IMG/VR virus record: IMGVR_UViG_3300047666_000645
Location: 1 to 29,989 of that record
DNA: 29,989 bases
From: a virus
Strand: one strand, 5' to 3'
Shown: one piece after another, positions 20,384-29,578 of the stretch
Layout of the letters: each line of letters starts with the position of its first letter
Numbering within the stretch: position 1 is the stretch's first letter
Position numbers and translations under genes: made by a program
Notes under the pieces: model-generated
Databases searched by the model: none
What the model saw: only the letters and a program-made list of their open reading frames with translations
Told to the model about the DNA's origin: nothing

Positions 20384-21280
20384 ATGGCTATCTCCGTTCA
20401 AAACGCACACATTGAAGCGTATAAATCCAATGTAACCCACTTAGCACAACAACGTAGCTCGCGTCTTCGCAGCACAGTGATGTCTGAAGTGATGAATGGC
20501 GCAATCCACAACTTTGAACGCATGGGTCTTACCTCTGCTGTTGTAAAAGCTGGACGCGACACCGCAACACCGAATATCGAAGTTCCCCATGACAGGCGAC
20601 AAGTAACCCTTACGGAATATCATTGGGCTGCTCGTATTGATCGTGGCGATGATGTCCGAACCTTAATCGACATCGAAGGAAAATACTCAGTAAACGCTGC
20701 AATGGCAATGGGTCGCCAATGGGACGATATTATCATAGCCGCTGCTTCCGCAGATGCCGTGACTAAAGTTCCTACTACTGACCCTGCTGGCGGTGATTAC
20801 ACCCTTGGTACTGCTGCTTTACCCGCTGGCAACATTGTTGCTAATAGCGTTGGTGGCGACACTACCATGAACCTCGGAAAGCTGCTTGCGGCTAAAGAGA
20901 TTTTACTAGCTTCAGATGTTGATGAAGATTATGAGTCAATGTATTGCTTGGTTACTGCCAAACAGCTACATGAGTTATTGAATGTGACTAAAATCACTAG
21001 TGCAGACTACAACAGCGTAAAAGCTCTTGTTAACGGCGAAATCGACACCTTCTTGGGCTTAAAATTCATTCGCACCGAGCGACTTGCAACCCGATCTACC
21101 GACAAAGTTGGCTTAGTCTATTGCGCTTCTGCAATTGGACTCGCGATTGGTCGAGATATGATGGCTCGCGTTAGTGAGCGTGACGATCTATCTTATGCCA
21201 GTCAGGTTTACACCGAGTTCATGGCTGGTGCAACACGATTAGAAGAAGAGAAAGTAGTTGAGATTCTAACCGTAGCATAA
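20384..21280 (+). CDS. Major capsid protein
   Basis: 298 residues; ATG after TTTGAGGAATTACTCTA. HK97-like fold by position and character: N-terminal helix, R-S-S-R-L-R-S-T-V, then E-V-P-H-D-R-R-Q-V (E-loop region), Y-H-W-A-A-R-I-D-R-G-D-D and an A-A-M-A-M-G-R-Q-W-D-D central helix; this fits the Phage_capsid_2 group of podovirus capsids. Assembles the icosahedral shell on the scaffold encoded upstream. It has its own promoter and is followed by a strong terminator, consistent with high expression. Confidence 0.88.
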   Translation: MAISVQNAHIEAYKSNVTHLAQQRSSRLRSTVMSEVMNGAIHNFERMGLTSAVVKAGRDTATPNIEVPHDRRQVTLTEYHWAARIDRGDDVRTLIDIEGKYSVNAAMAMGRQWDDIIIAAASADAVTKVPTTDPAGGDYTLGTAALPAGNIVANSVGGDTTMNLGKLLAAKEILLASDVDEDYESMYCLVTAKQLHELLNVTKITSADYNSVKALVNGEIDTFLGLKFIRTERLATRSTDKVGLVYCASAIGLAIGRDMMARVSERDDLSYASQVYTEFMAGATRLEEEKVVEILTVA

Positions 21281-21307
21281 ATTAAAACTCCCTCCTTTGG
21301 GCTTAAC

Positions 21308-21342
21308 AGGGGCTATGGCTTATGCTTTAGCCCCTTTTTTTT
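21308..21342 (+). terminator. Intrinsic terminator after capsid gene
   Basis: 8-bp stem AGGGGCTA / TAGCCCCT with a 12-nt loop and eight T. Lies 28 nt after the capsid stop; partial read-through would set a high capsid to tail ratio. Confidence 0.85.
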
Positions 21343-21354
21343 AAGAGGCAGCAA

Positions 21355-21963
21355 ATGTCATCAAGAGTTGATATAGCAAATATGGCACTTTCCTATCTGG
21401 GAGAGGACACCATAATTTCGTTCACAGATGATACGAATGAAGCCAAAGCAATAAACCTTCACTACGAAGCATGTAAGCGATCCCTTCTTATGTATCACAA
21501 TTGGGCGTTCGCTACAAAGCGACAAACATTGACCGAGGTTACTCCGTTAGTGCTACCGCTACGCCTTGACCCTTACTGGCCTTATGTGTTCATATACCCT
21601 GCCGATTGCTTAAAGATGCTTCGGGTGGACAATGATGCGAAGGCTTGGCAGAGATTTAAGGATCAGATAATGACCGAATCCTCTACCTTTAACTGTGAGT
21701 ACATAGAGGACGTATCGGAGCAGTATTTTACTCCTGCATTTGAGGAGGCGTTCATTTATTACTTGGCTGGGAAGATATGCCTAGCAATAACGGGCGACAA
21801 ATCACTTAAAGGTGATACTCAGGGCTTATACGCTCAAGCATTGCAGTTTGCCATTAGCGCTAACGATCTTGAGCAGGGTATACAGACAATGGGTAACTTG
21901 GATGGCTCTAGCCTAAGACGAGGCTTTTATGGAATTGGCATTGGGGAAAATACAAACTCGTGA
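21355..21963 (+). CDS. Tail tubular protein A (T7 gp11-like adaptor)
   Basis: 202 residues. Opens with S-R-V-D-I-A-N-M-A-L-S-Y-L-G and has C-K-R-S-L-L-M-Y-H-N-W-A-F-A-T-K-R, the signature of the T7 gp11/gp6-type adaptor family. It forms the ring below the portal and connects head and nozzle. Its stop overlaps the GTG start of the nozzle gene (GTGA). Contains ATTAGCGCTAAC at 21853-21864. Confidence 0.88.
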   Translation: MSSRVDIANMALSYLGEDTIISFTDDTNEAKAINLHYEACKRSLLMYHNWAFATKRQTLTEVTPLVLPLRLDPYWPYVFIYPADCLKMLRVDNDAKAWQRFKDQIMTESSTFNCEYIEDVSEQYFTPAFEEAFIYYLAGKICLAITGDKSLKGDTQGLYAQALQFAISANDLEQGIQTMGNLDGSSLRRGFYGIGIGENTNS

Positions 21964-24224
21964 TTATCAAAGCCATTCAAAACAACTTTACTTCTGGAGA
22001 GATAACTCCAAAGCTACGCGCTCAAGCAAGCACCGAGCTTGTTGCTAAAGGATGTAAGACACTTGAGAACATGCATCCAGACTCCCACGGCACTGTTGTT
22101 GGGCGAGATGGTACAGATATTCTCATATATGACGAGTTGAACGTGTTTGGTCAGACCCCTGTTCGACTTATAGGACTAGAGGTTTCTGTTGAGCAGAGTT
22201 ATTTGATTCAATTCCAAAAGGTTGGAAGTGCGGGGGGTGGATCACAAGTACAAATTTTTGACATATCCGCTGGTACGGCAGTCTTAGAGAACTTTGTTAT
22301 CTTTGATGGTGCAAATGCACTGGCTGAAACGGTGTTTTCGCCAATGCCGTACACCGAAAGCGAGCTTGCAGACGTTCATTATGTCCAGATAAAAGACATG
22401 ATCGTTCTTGTTCACAGCAATTACCCTCCAATGAAGCTATTTAGGTACGATGATATTTTGGCTGGAGTGGCAACAGGCAACATTAAATGGGGTTTTGGGT
22501 TTTTAGGAACTTATGGTGCTGAATGGGGCAACGGACTGAGGATAGAGGACATAACCACAACTGAAGGAACAAAATTAGGCTACCCAAGAACAGTTGCGTA
22601 CCACCAAAACCGATTGATTTATGGCGGCATGACCCATGCAGGGAGCAGACTTATATTCTCGCGAGTCGATAACTTTACACAAATAGATACAGGTTTTTGG
22701 AGTACATACGATTATCACCAAGACGCTTGGTTTTACGAAAATATATATGCCGATCCACCCTCAACAGTAGACGAGTTTAGAATATACGGCAGTTTAGCAG
22801 ACACAACACAGCTTACTATGCTGTCCAACGGCAATGTAATCGACCCGTCAGACTATACGGTGACTGCTCCTGTTGCAACGGGAAGAAACATCCTAGTCAA
22901 AACGCTCGCTTATTACGCAGGGGCAGATTCAGCACAAGTATACGGATACAAGTATGAATACAGGCCGATTCGACCTACGTATCTTACTATCGACTTTCCT
23001 ATTGCATTAAGCATAACAAATAATATTTCTTGCGTTATCCCAAGGCCAGAGGACTCTGGATTAGTTTTAGATATGGCAACGACAAAGCAAAATCACATCC
23101 AGTGGATTGATTCTGGCGAAGGGTTGTTTATTGGAACTACGGGTGGTGAATGGGTTGGCTCTATCAATGAGTACATCTCCGCAGTAAACCCACCAAACTT
23201 TGCTCAAGTAGGATTTCATGGCTCTCAGCACATACAGCCAGCTAAGACTGGGGATGCGATTGTACACGTTACTGCGTCTGGCAGAGAGCTTAGGGCATTT
23301 AGAAGCGACTTTTCTGCAAACCGTGAGAAGTGGGTTAGTATTGATATTGCTTGGACTGCCGATCACCTGTTTGAGGATTACACTATAGTATCAATTGCTT
23401 TTGTCCAAGTTCCAGAAAACATACTTTACGTTTTAACATCAGATGGCAGTTTGCACTCTTGTGTTTATGATTCGTCAATGGATGCAACAAAGGCTGGTTG
23501 GTCAAAGCACCCAGTAGACTTTAATATTATTTCAATAGCGCCCTACCGAGACTCTAATTACGACAGACTTGGCTTGGTTAGCGAGGTGGTGGCTTACGTT
23601 GATAACGACTTAACCACATTCAATATCGTCGCTATTTCAGATAGAAGCTCGTCAATGGATCACAGGTCTTTTGTATCTAGCAATACAGCCCTTTTGACTG
23701 TTGATATTACTGGCATTCTTCGTCTTGAGGCATTAAGTGAGTTTGGAACAACGCCTAGTGACGATTTAATTATTGCAATCATGGGTGATGGGGCTATTGA
23801 TTTCTATGGAACTTATACAGAGTTAGTGGCAACGGGAAGATATGCCACAGGCAACCCAGATGTATACACACTAAACACCCCAGCAAGGTTTGTTGAATGG
23901 GGTATCCCATTTATTCAGAAAATAACTCCACCAGACTTCGACTACCAAGCTGAGGGTTCACAGTATTTTGATGACAAACGGCTAGTTAAGGTCTGGCTTG
24001 ACCTAATTGAGTCTCAGCCGCCACTAGTGAACGGTAAATTCCCGTCTGGTCGCACCACGGTTACGGCTATGGGCAACCTAGAACCACCTATTGATGGAAA
24101 AACAAGAGCTTATACTGTAGGATCAAGCAAAAGGTCTAACGATATTGAGATTGTACAAAAGTACCCGTATCGACTACAGATCGCGGCTATTGGCAGTCTG
24201 ATTAATATAGGTAATACATCGTGA
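21960..24224 (+). CDS. Tail tubular protein B (T7 gp12-like nozzle)
   Basis: 754 residues with GTG start at 21960, coupled to the previous stop. The N-terminus N-F-T-S-G-E-I-T-P-K-L-R-A, followed by L-E-N-M-H-P-D and G-T-V-V-G-R-D-G-T, is characteristic of nozzle proteins. The rest is beta-rich, fitting the beta-propeller of T7 gp12. Six copies would make the tail tube for DNA exit and contact the host envelope. Family length is normal (T7 gp12 is 794 aa). Confidence 0.88.
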   Translation: MIIKAIQNNFTSGEITPKLRAQASTELVAKGCKTLENMHPDSHGTVVGRDGTDILIYDELNVFGQTPVRLIGLEVSVEQSYLIQFQKVGSAGGGSQVQIFDISAGTAVLENFVIFDGANALAETVFSPMPYTESELADVHYVQIKDMIVLVHSNYPPMKLFRYDDILAGVATGNIKWGFGFLGTYGAEWGNGLRIEDITTTEGTKLGYPRTVAYHQNRLIYGGMTHAGSRLIFSRVDNFTQIDTGFWSTYDYHQDAWFYENIYADPPSTVDEFRIYGSLADTTQLTMLSNGNVIDPSDYTVTAPVATGRNILVKTLAYYAGADSAQVYGYKYEYRPIRPTYLTIDFPIALSITNNISCVIPRPEDSGLVLDMATTKQNHIQWIDSGEGLFIGTTGGEWVGSINEYISAVNPPNFAQVGFHGSQHIQPAKTGDAIVHVTASGRELRAFRSDFSANREKWVSIDIAWTADHLFEDYTIVSIAFVQVPENILYVLTSDGSLHSCVYDSSMDATKAGWSKHPVDFNIISIAPYRDSNYDRLGLVSEVVAYVDNDLTTFNIVAISDRSSSMDHRSFVSSNTALLTVDITGILRLEALSEFGTTPSDDLIIAIMGDGAIDFYGTYTELVATGRYATGNPDVYTLNTPARFVEWGIPFIQKITPPDFDYQAEGSQYFDDKRLVKVWLDLIESQPPLVNGKFPSGRTTVTAMGNLEPPIDGKTRAYTVGSSKRSNDIEIVQKYPYRLQIAAIGSLINIGNTS

Positions 24225-24631
24225 ATCATGCTCAAAATCTAAAAAACTTTCAGGATCATATTGAAAGTAGGGATGATGGTATCGAGTTAGCAACATCCCA
24301 CTTTAGAGGTGATGGTGTTTATGTTCGGACTGTCGGAGTTCCAGAAGGCTTTGGGTTCGTAGGAAAGACCCATGACAGCAACCATGTCTTTATGATTGTT
24401 TCGGGTAAGTGCGTTGTCACTAACGAGTTTGGCGAGAAAACAATATACGAAGCCCCCTATGTGATGGAAAGCAAGATAGGTACTCAGCGAACCATACTGG
24501 CATTAGAGGATACAATACTTCTCAATGCTCACGGTGTTGACGATACGCTTTCTATTGAAGAAATAGAGGATGTTTTAACACACATGCCTATTATCTCCTT
24601 AGAGGCAGACACACAAGAGAGGATAGGCTAA
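24221..24631 (+). CDS. Cupin-like small protein
   Basis: 136 residues, GTG start overlapping the nozzle stop. The core G-K-T-H-D-S-N-H-V-F-M-I-V-S-G-K-C-V-V-T (about residues 45-65), then G-E-K-T-I-Y-E-A-P-Y-V-M and T-I-L-L-N-A-H, has the shape of a cupin beta barrel with possible metal-binding His at both ends. Located in the tail region, so it may be a minor virion or assembly protein rather than an enzyme. Function uncertain. Confidence 0.65.
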   Translation: MNHAQNLKNFQDHIESRDDGIELATSHFRGDGVYVRTVGVPEGFGFVGKTHDSNHVFMIVSGKCVVTNEFGEKTIYEAPYVMESKIGTQRTILALEDTILLNAHGVDDTLSIEEIEDVLTHMPIISLEADTQERIG

Positions 24632-25293
24632 TGGGTTTCTGGACTGCACTTGCGGTATCGGTGGTTAGTTCCGCTGCCACATCAACGGTTGCCAATAGCC
24701 GCGCCCGTAAAACAAACAATGCAGCTACAATTGCAGGATACCGCCAAGATTTATTTAACGCTAATGGCAATTCCGCTATGACTCTTGCTAATAATCAGGC
24801 TAGGGCTAGTTTGGCTGGCATGACTGCTGGACAAATTCTTGCAATCGGGGCTATGAACGCAGCTAATGTTGAGAAAGCGCGAGATCGAAACATAAAGTTG
24901 TTAAATTTTCAGAAGGTCGAAGACAACCGCCTACACGTAAATGAAGAAGTGAGAATGGTCGGTAATATACGGGTAGGTTATGCATCGGCTGGTGTGTCTA
25001 CCTCAACTGGCTCTGCCAAGGCAGTCAAGATCGCTGAAATGAAAAAGGCTGAACTTGGTCGTGACTACATGAACGAAGTCTCAAAACAACAAATACTAGG
25101 GCTTTGGATGACAGAAACAGAAAAAGCGGGCTTTATTCGCTTAGAAGCCAGCATGTCTGCCACCGCCACCGCCGCCAATGCGGCCTTTCAGAATCAAGTC
25201 GCGCAAAGCGAAGCCGATCAGATTGTTGCTAATGCACAAAACAATCTTGGAAGTAACAACGGTAGCAGCGCGATAAGAAGCATATACTCTTAG
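24631..25293 (+). CDS. Internal virion protein, T7 gp14-like
   Basis: 220 residues; start shares a base with the preceding stop (TAATG). N-terminal hydrophobic segment (about 4-20), then Ala-rich helices with repeated A-N-N/A-R-A motifs, and G-Y-A-S-A-G-V-S-T-S-T-G-S-A, a recurrent phrase in podovirus internal proteins B. In T7 this ejected protein forms a pore in the host outer membrane. Position before two very large internal proteins matches gp14-gp15-gp16. Confidence 0.78.
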   Translation: MGFWTALAVSVVSSAATSTVANSRARKTNNAATIAGYRQDLFNANGNSAMTLANNQARASLAGMTAGQILAIGAMNAANVEKARDRNIKLLNFQKVEDNRLHVNEEVRMVGNIRVGYASAGVSTSTGSAKAVKIAEMKKAELGRDYMNEVSKQQILGLWMTETEKAGFIRLEASMSATATAANAAFQNQVAQSEADQIVANAQNNLGSNNGSSAIRSIYS

Positions 25294-25302
25294 GAAGTTA
25301 GT

Positions 25303-27306
25303 ATGAAAATTGAGACATGGCAAAATAGACGCTCCACTTCTGTAGAGAAGGCTTTGGTTAGGGCTAACACTATGGGTACGCCTAGAGAGCATCAATTCTT
25401 TGAGCAGGACTTCAAGGCCGCAAAGTCAGGCTCGCAAGTCAACAGCGAGACTCGCAACAGACTAAACACTAAGACCAATCTTGGTGATATTGTTGCCACA
25501 TCCGTAATCTCGGCTGCTGCCTCGGCTGCTAATAACTGGAATCAAGAGCGAATAGCTGAAAAGAAGGCGCAAGGACAACAGGGTGCAAAGGACTTAGCTA
25601 ATGAGTACGTTAAGAAATACGTTAGCGCCGCCGCCGTTCGTGCTGGCGCTACTACAGGCGCGGGACTCTACACAGTGTCAGAAGGTGGGAGCGTTACGCT
25701 GAACTCCACTTCAGTAGAAGAGAATACAGCCGCCATTTATCAGGCTGCGGTAGATAATATAACCGAACAAGTTGAAGGCAATGAACACGCAAAAGACGTA
25801 ATAGGTTACTTTAAAGAATCTGTATCTAATATTGACTCACAAACCAATGATATTATAAATAACACGGCAATTTCGGGTGCTTTTTCGGTAATTGACGGAA
25901 CGACAAAACTGGGATTCGCTAACGCAAAAAACAAATTCGACATACAGGCTGAAGTAGAAAGAGCAAAAAAGGTAATGCTTAACGGCAAGAGGTATTATTC
26001 CGACGGTCAAATAGATTTATTCGCACAGCAAAGCCAGATTTCCAGCGAGAAAAACGGACTAGACTCAGCCTTAAAATCTTTAGAGGCGTATGCGATCATC
26101 TCAGGTGATGACGATGCATTTAACACCACTTACTCAGCACTACTTGATACGTTCACTAGCGGCGCTTATTCCAATGTTTCTGGCGAGCATATGTCAAAGG
26201 TGAGAGGCGCAGCTAAGAACATCAAAGACCTCGCCATAGAGCGAAATAGAGTAAGGCGAGTGGCTAATTTTCACAAAGACAATAGAAACGGGGAGATTAA
26301 CAGGGAAGACCCATACTCGGTTTACACGCCCGAACGGGCTGAAGATATAATAAACCAACAGATCAAGCCAAAGGCTGAGACAACCCCACTCCAAAAACAG
26401 GCGCATACAACAAAAACCAATAGACTTCTTAGGGAGATTGATGATGGAACGCTAAAGCGAAGATTGCAAGAGCAAGGTGAGTGGGATTATGGCATCTCTA
26501 ACTTTGACAACCATGAGCGATACCTTCAAGAGTATGACTTTCAGCATTCAAACCAAAACAACAGTCAGATAAATTCTTGGATAAACACCCGCCGAGATGA
26601 AGTTGTTGCTTCGGGACTAATAAAAGTAGAGGCTCAGATTAAGGGCATAACCCTTGGCCTTGGTAATGCGGAAGATTTAGCCGAGGTAGCAGCAAATATT
26701 AATTTGCTCACCCCAGCGGTATCAAGCGATATTCAAGCACAGTTAGTGGCAAACGCCACACTCTTTCAGTCAATATCGCAAGAAACGACTGCCGACATTG
26801 ACTCAGGCAAGATAAACAACCCTGACGAGTTCACGCACCCTGATGCTTTAGCGGCTCAATACATATCGCCAAATACGCTGCCTAGACAGATTAAGGAGAT
26901 AACAGGAGTATCTAATATAGAAGATACTGAATGGCAAAAAGTAAGCGATCAGCTTTACGCTGAGTCTGGTTCGCTGCAATGGCTTGCTGGCAGGATTGAT
27001 CGTACTGCTAATTCCAATGACACGATAGAAAAAATGGTGAAGGATATGGATGCATACATAGCGGTTCATCCAGAGTTAGGGCTTACTTCTGACATGGAAA
27101 CTCTAAAGGCTAATAAGGACGCTAGAGAACTATGGAAAAGCGCAAACAATATAACAAAGGCGCAAGCGCAACTTCTAGGCGCTTTAAAGTCCAGCTATAT
27201 TTCTTTGAAAAAGCCGATTGAAGAATACAGAGCTAGAGAAAAAGCCAAGCAGGATAGGATAGACTCATACAATAAAGCCAAAGCTCTAAAAAACAGGGGT
27301 AACTAG
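25303..27306 (+). CDS. Internal virion protein, T7 gp15-like position
   Basis: 667 residues, mostly helical and charged, low in Cys, with an Ala-rich segment near 60-80. No catalytic motif seen. Order and length fit T7 gp15 (747 aa), which is ejected and forms the periplasmic tube with gp16. Starts 9 nt after the previous gene behind AGGAAGTTAGT. A perfect GTTAGGGCTAAC palindrome lies 55 nt after the start (25357-25368). Assignment rests on synteny more than on sequence. Confidence 0.68.
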   Translation: MKIETWQNRRSTSVEKALVRANTMGTPREHQFFEQDFKAAKSGSQVNSETRNRLNTKTNLGDIVATSVISAAASAANNWNQERIAEKKAQGQQGAKDLANEYVKKYVSAAAVRAGATTGAGLYTVSEGGSVTLNSTSVEENTAAIYQAAVDNITEQVEGNEHAKDVIGYFKESVSNIDSQTNDIINNTAISGAFSVIDGTTKLGFANAKNKFDIQAEVERAKKVMLNGKRYYSDGQIDLFAQQSQISSEKNGLDSALKSLEAYAIISGDDDAFNTTYSALLDTFTSGAYSNVSGEHMSKVRGAAKNIKDLAIERNRVRRVANFHKDNRNGEINREDPYSVYTPERAEDIINQQIKPKAETTPLQKQAHTTKTNRLLREIDDGTLKRRLQEQGEWDYGISNFDNHERYLQEYDFQHSNQNNSQINSWINTRRDEVVASGLIKVEAQIKGITLGLGNAEDLAEVAANINLLTPAVSSDIQAQLVANATLFQSISQETTADIDSGKINNPDEFTHPDALAAQYISPNTLPRQIKEITGVSNIEDTEWQKVSDQLYAESGSLQWLAGRIDRTANSNDTIEKMVKDMDAYIAVHPELGLTSDMETLKANKDARELWKSANNITKAQAQLLGALKSSYISLKKPIEEYRAREKAKQDRIDSYNKAKALKNRGN

Positions 27307-27308
27307 AA

Positions 27309-29576
27309 ATGAGTGACCATAATTATCTATTAGAAACATTTAAAGAAGACCGAATTAAGGCTAATGGTCAAACTCAGTATCCTGATACGCCCCTGCCTGA
27401 CTTCATTCTTAATCCGAATCCAGATAAGATGGGCGAGGCTGCACTTATTGAGAATCCAGAATTCCAAGAGCAAGCTAGGATAATGTATACGGAGACAATG
27501 AGGGCTAGTTACCTTCATTACCTGAATCAAACCGAGGCATACAAGGCCGCTAATGAGCTTGATGATGGCTACTTAGATGATCCCGCAGACATTGCTAGAT
27601 GGGCGATTGCTGATGTAACTTGGTCACGGCACAATGATGTTCGCTGGTTCTTGAATATAGGAAAGATGAAGAACGCCAATCCCGACCTTCTTGTTGCTTG
27701 GGCTAACGTAGATAATATGTATGAGCAAACTCCAGACTTAGCTACTGGAGACTTTAGCTCTGAGTCATGGAAGCAGTTCGGCAGGGGAGCAATAAAAGGA
27801 CTTCTATCGCCTTCAACTCTATTTGGCGGGAGTATTATTGCTAAGGCGGCTTTTGGAAAGGTGGTTACTCAAAGTATGCGATCAGTGCTTCATTCCGCAG
27901 CTAAACAAGCGGTTAAGAGTGAAATAGGTAGACGTAGAGCAACTAAGGCTCTTAAATTTACTGGTGTTGCTGCTATTGGTGCTGCTGAAGGCGCTGCATA
28001 TTCTGTTGGCTCTGCCAGAACAAATGAAAGTCTTGATATTTATGCGTCAGGCGCGTCTTCCCTCGATCAGCCTATTTCTCGTGATCCTGAAATTACTCGT
28101 CAGGCGGCAAGGGACGGGGCTGCAATGGGCGCGTTGCTTGTTGGTGGCGGGGCTGCAATTGGACTCGCAGCTAAAGGAAGTATCGCTCTGGCTCAAAAGT
28201 TCTTGGTCAAGAGAGGTGAGGCTGTCGGCGGTAATGCTGGTAGTCCTAACAATACATTTGTTGATAGCGATGCTGCTGCGATGAACTTTGCTGCCAAGCA
28301 TGGTGATGGACAGGTTAGAGATGTAGAAGTTAGTGCTAACCATCCAGTAGCAATTGAGAAGGAACGAGTTACAGCTCAAGATTTAAGTGAGGCCATTGGG
28401 GTTCATATTTCAGATGAAGTAGCTACGGCTATCAGGCAAGAGATAAAGCTCGCTAATCAAGGCAAAGACGCAGACCCAAGAGACTTAGAGTTTCCTGATA
28501 CTGTATTAACTTCGGATGCCTTGAACACACCAACCCTCACAAAGATACTTACTGATAACGGCGTTGATCTTGTGGCTTACTCTGAGAAGAACGTAAGTGA
28601 CGAAGAAATGAGAACCTTGATGGGTGCTGTGGATGGGTTTCATTTAGACCCCAAAGACTTGCTGTATCGAGGAATGCGTGAAGAGAACGACAATGAGAAG
28701 CTAATCGGCACTCAATGGGCTTCACCAAACCCTGACCTTGCAGGCGCGTACTCTAAAGACTTCTTTGATAATGTTTATACCGAAGGCTCTAATGTTCTCC
28801 CTGTTGTAATGAAGCATAAGAACTTGTTCAATACTGCCGATCACGGAATTAAAGATGGGTCTCTTGAGGTTGTCACTAGCGAAAAGCTAAAGAGCCTGAT
28901 TAAAGCTACCCTGCCTGAAGGTGAGGAAACTAAGTTAGACCAGATTCTTAGCGGGCTTGACGGTAAATCTAAGCGGGCTATGCACGAGTGGTGGGGCGAG
29001 CCTTCTGTTGTTGAAGCCTTGCAAGGCGCGGGTTTTGATGGCATTAAATCAACTCAAGGCCGAGGCAAGAACAGCATCCCGATTCAGGGCGTTTTTGACC
29101 CCAAGCATATGAAGTCAAAGTTCGCTAAGTTCGCCACTCCAACTGCCATGATGGTAGCGGCAGACATTGGAGCGAAAGAACTTGATGATGAAGATGCCAG
29201 CCTAGATCGCTCTGGCGTTAGCACTAGCTATAAGGTGTTCGATCAATCCAAGATGGTCAATCTAGGTACTCGCAAATACAAAGAAGGCGTTCCTAACTTT
29301 GTAGACAGATACATGAACCCATCTAAGCATCCGTTTATGTCAAACGAAGACGGCAGTAAAAGCACTCATAGAATGATGCAGTCTGGTAATATCACATACC
29401 CTAGTATTATCCAGAACGATAAGGGTAAACTAGAAAGCCTTGAACCAGATGATGCACTCAACTATGCTAATGCCACTGGTGAGTTTGAGCTTCATGCAGA
29501 TGAAAACACAGCTAGTGAGTGGGCTATGGGTAAATATAAATCGGTCAGCAATGAACCACAGGCGTTTGAGAAATAA
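27309..29576 (+). CDS. Large ejection protein with ADP-ribosyltransferase-like domain
   Basis: 755 residues in the T7 gp16 position. Residues 1-150 are helical; 165-300 contain two hydrophobic Ala/Gly-rich stretches (near 217-232 and 272-290). Residues about 450-610 resemble the ART domain of phage polyvalent proteins: L-L-Y-R454-G, W-A-S472-P-N-P-D-L-A-G-A-Y-S, then K-H-K-N-L-F, A-G-F-D-G-I and V-F-D-P-K-H-M-K-S. A clear catalytic Glu motif is not obvious. If active it would modify host proteins on entry with the DNA. The C-terminal 100 residues are a separate domain. Contains GTTAGTGCTAAC at 28329-28340. Confidence 0.75.
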   Translation: MSDHNYLLETFKEDRIKANGQTQYPDTPLPDFILNPNPDKMGEAALIENPEFQEQARIMYTETMRASYLHYLNQTEAYKAANELDDGYLDDPADIARWAIADVTWSRHNDVRWFLNIGKMKNANPDLLVAWANVDNMYEQTPDLATGDFSSESWKQFGRGAIKGLLSPSTLFGGSIIAKAAFGKVVTQSMRSVLHSAAKQAVKSEIGRRRATKALKFTGVAAIGAAEGAAYSVGSARTNESLDIYASGASSLDQPISRDPEITRQAARDGAAMGALLVGGGAAIGLAAKGSIALAQKFLVKRGEAVGGNAGSPNNTFVDSDAAAMNFAAKHGDGQVRDVEVSANHPVAIEKERVTAQDLSEAIGVHISDEVATAIRQEIKLANQGKDADPRDLEFPDTVLTSDALNTPTLTKILTDNGVDLVAYSEKNVSDEEMRTLMGAVDGFHLDPKDLLYRGMREENDNEKLIGTQWASPNPDLAGAYSKDFFDNVYTEGSNVLPVVMKHKNLFNTADHGIKDGSLEVVTSEKLKSLIKATLPEGEETKLDQILSGLDGKSKRAMHEWWGEPSVVEALQGAGFDGIKSTQGRGKNSIPIQGVFDPKHMKSKFAKFATPTAMMVAADIGAKELDDEDASLDRSGVSTSYKVFDQSKMVNLGTRKYKEGVPNFVDRYMNPSKHPFMSNEDGSKSTHRMMQSGNITYPSIIQNDKGKLESLEPDDALNYANATGEFELHADENTASEWAMGKYKSVSNEPQAFEK

Positions 29577-29578
29577 TT

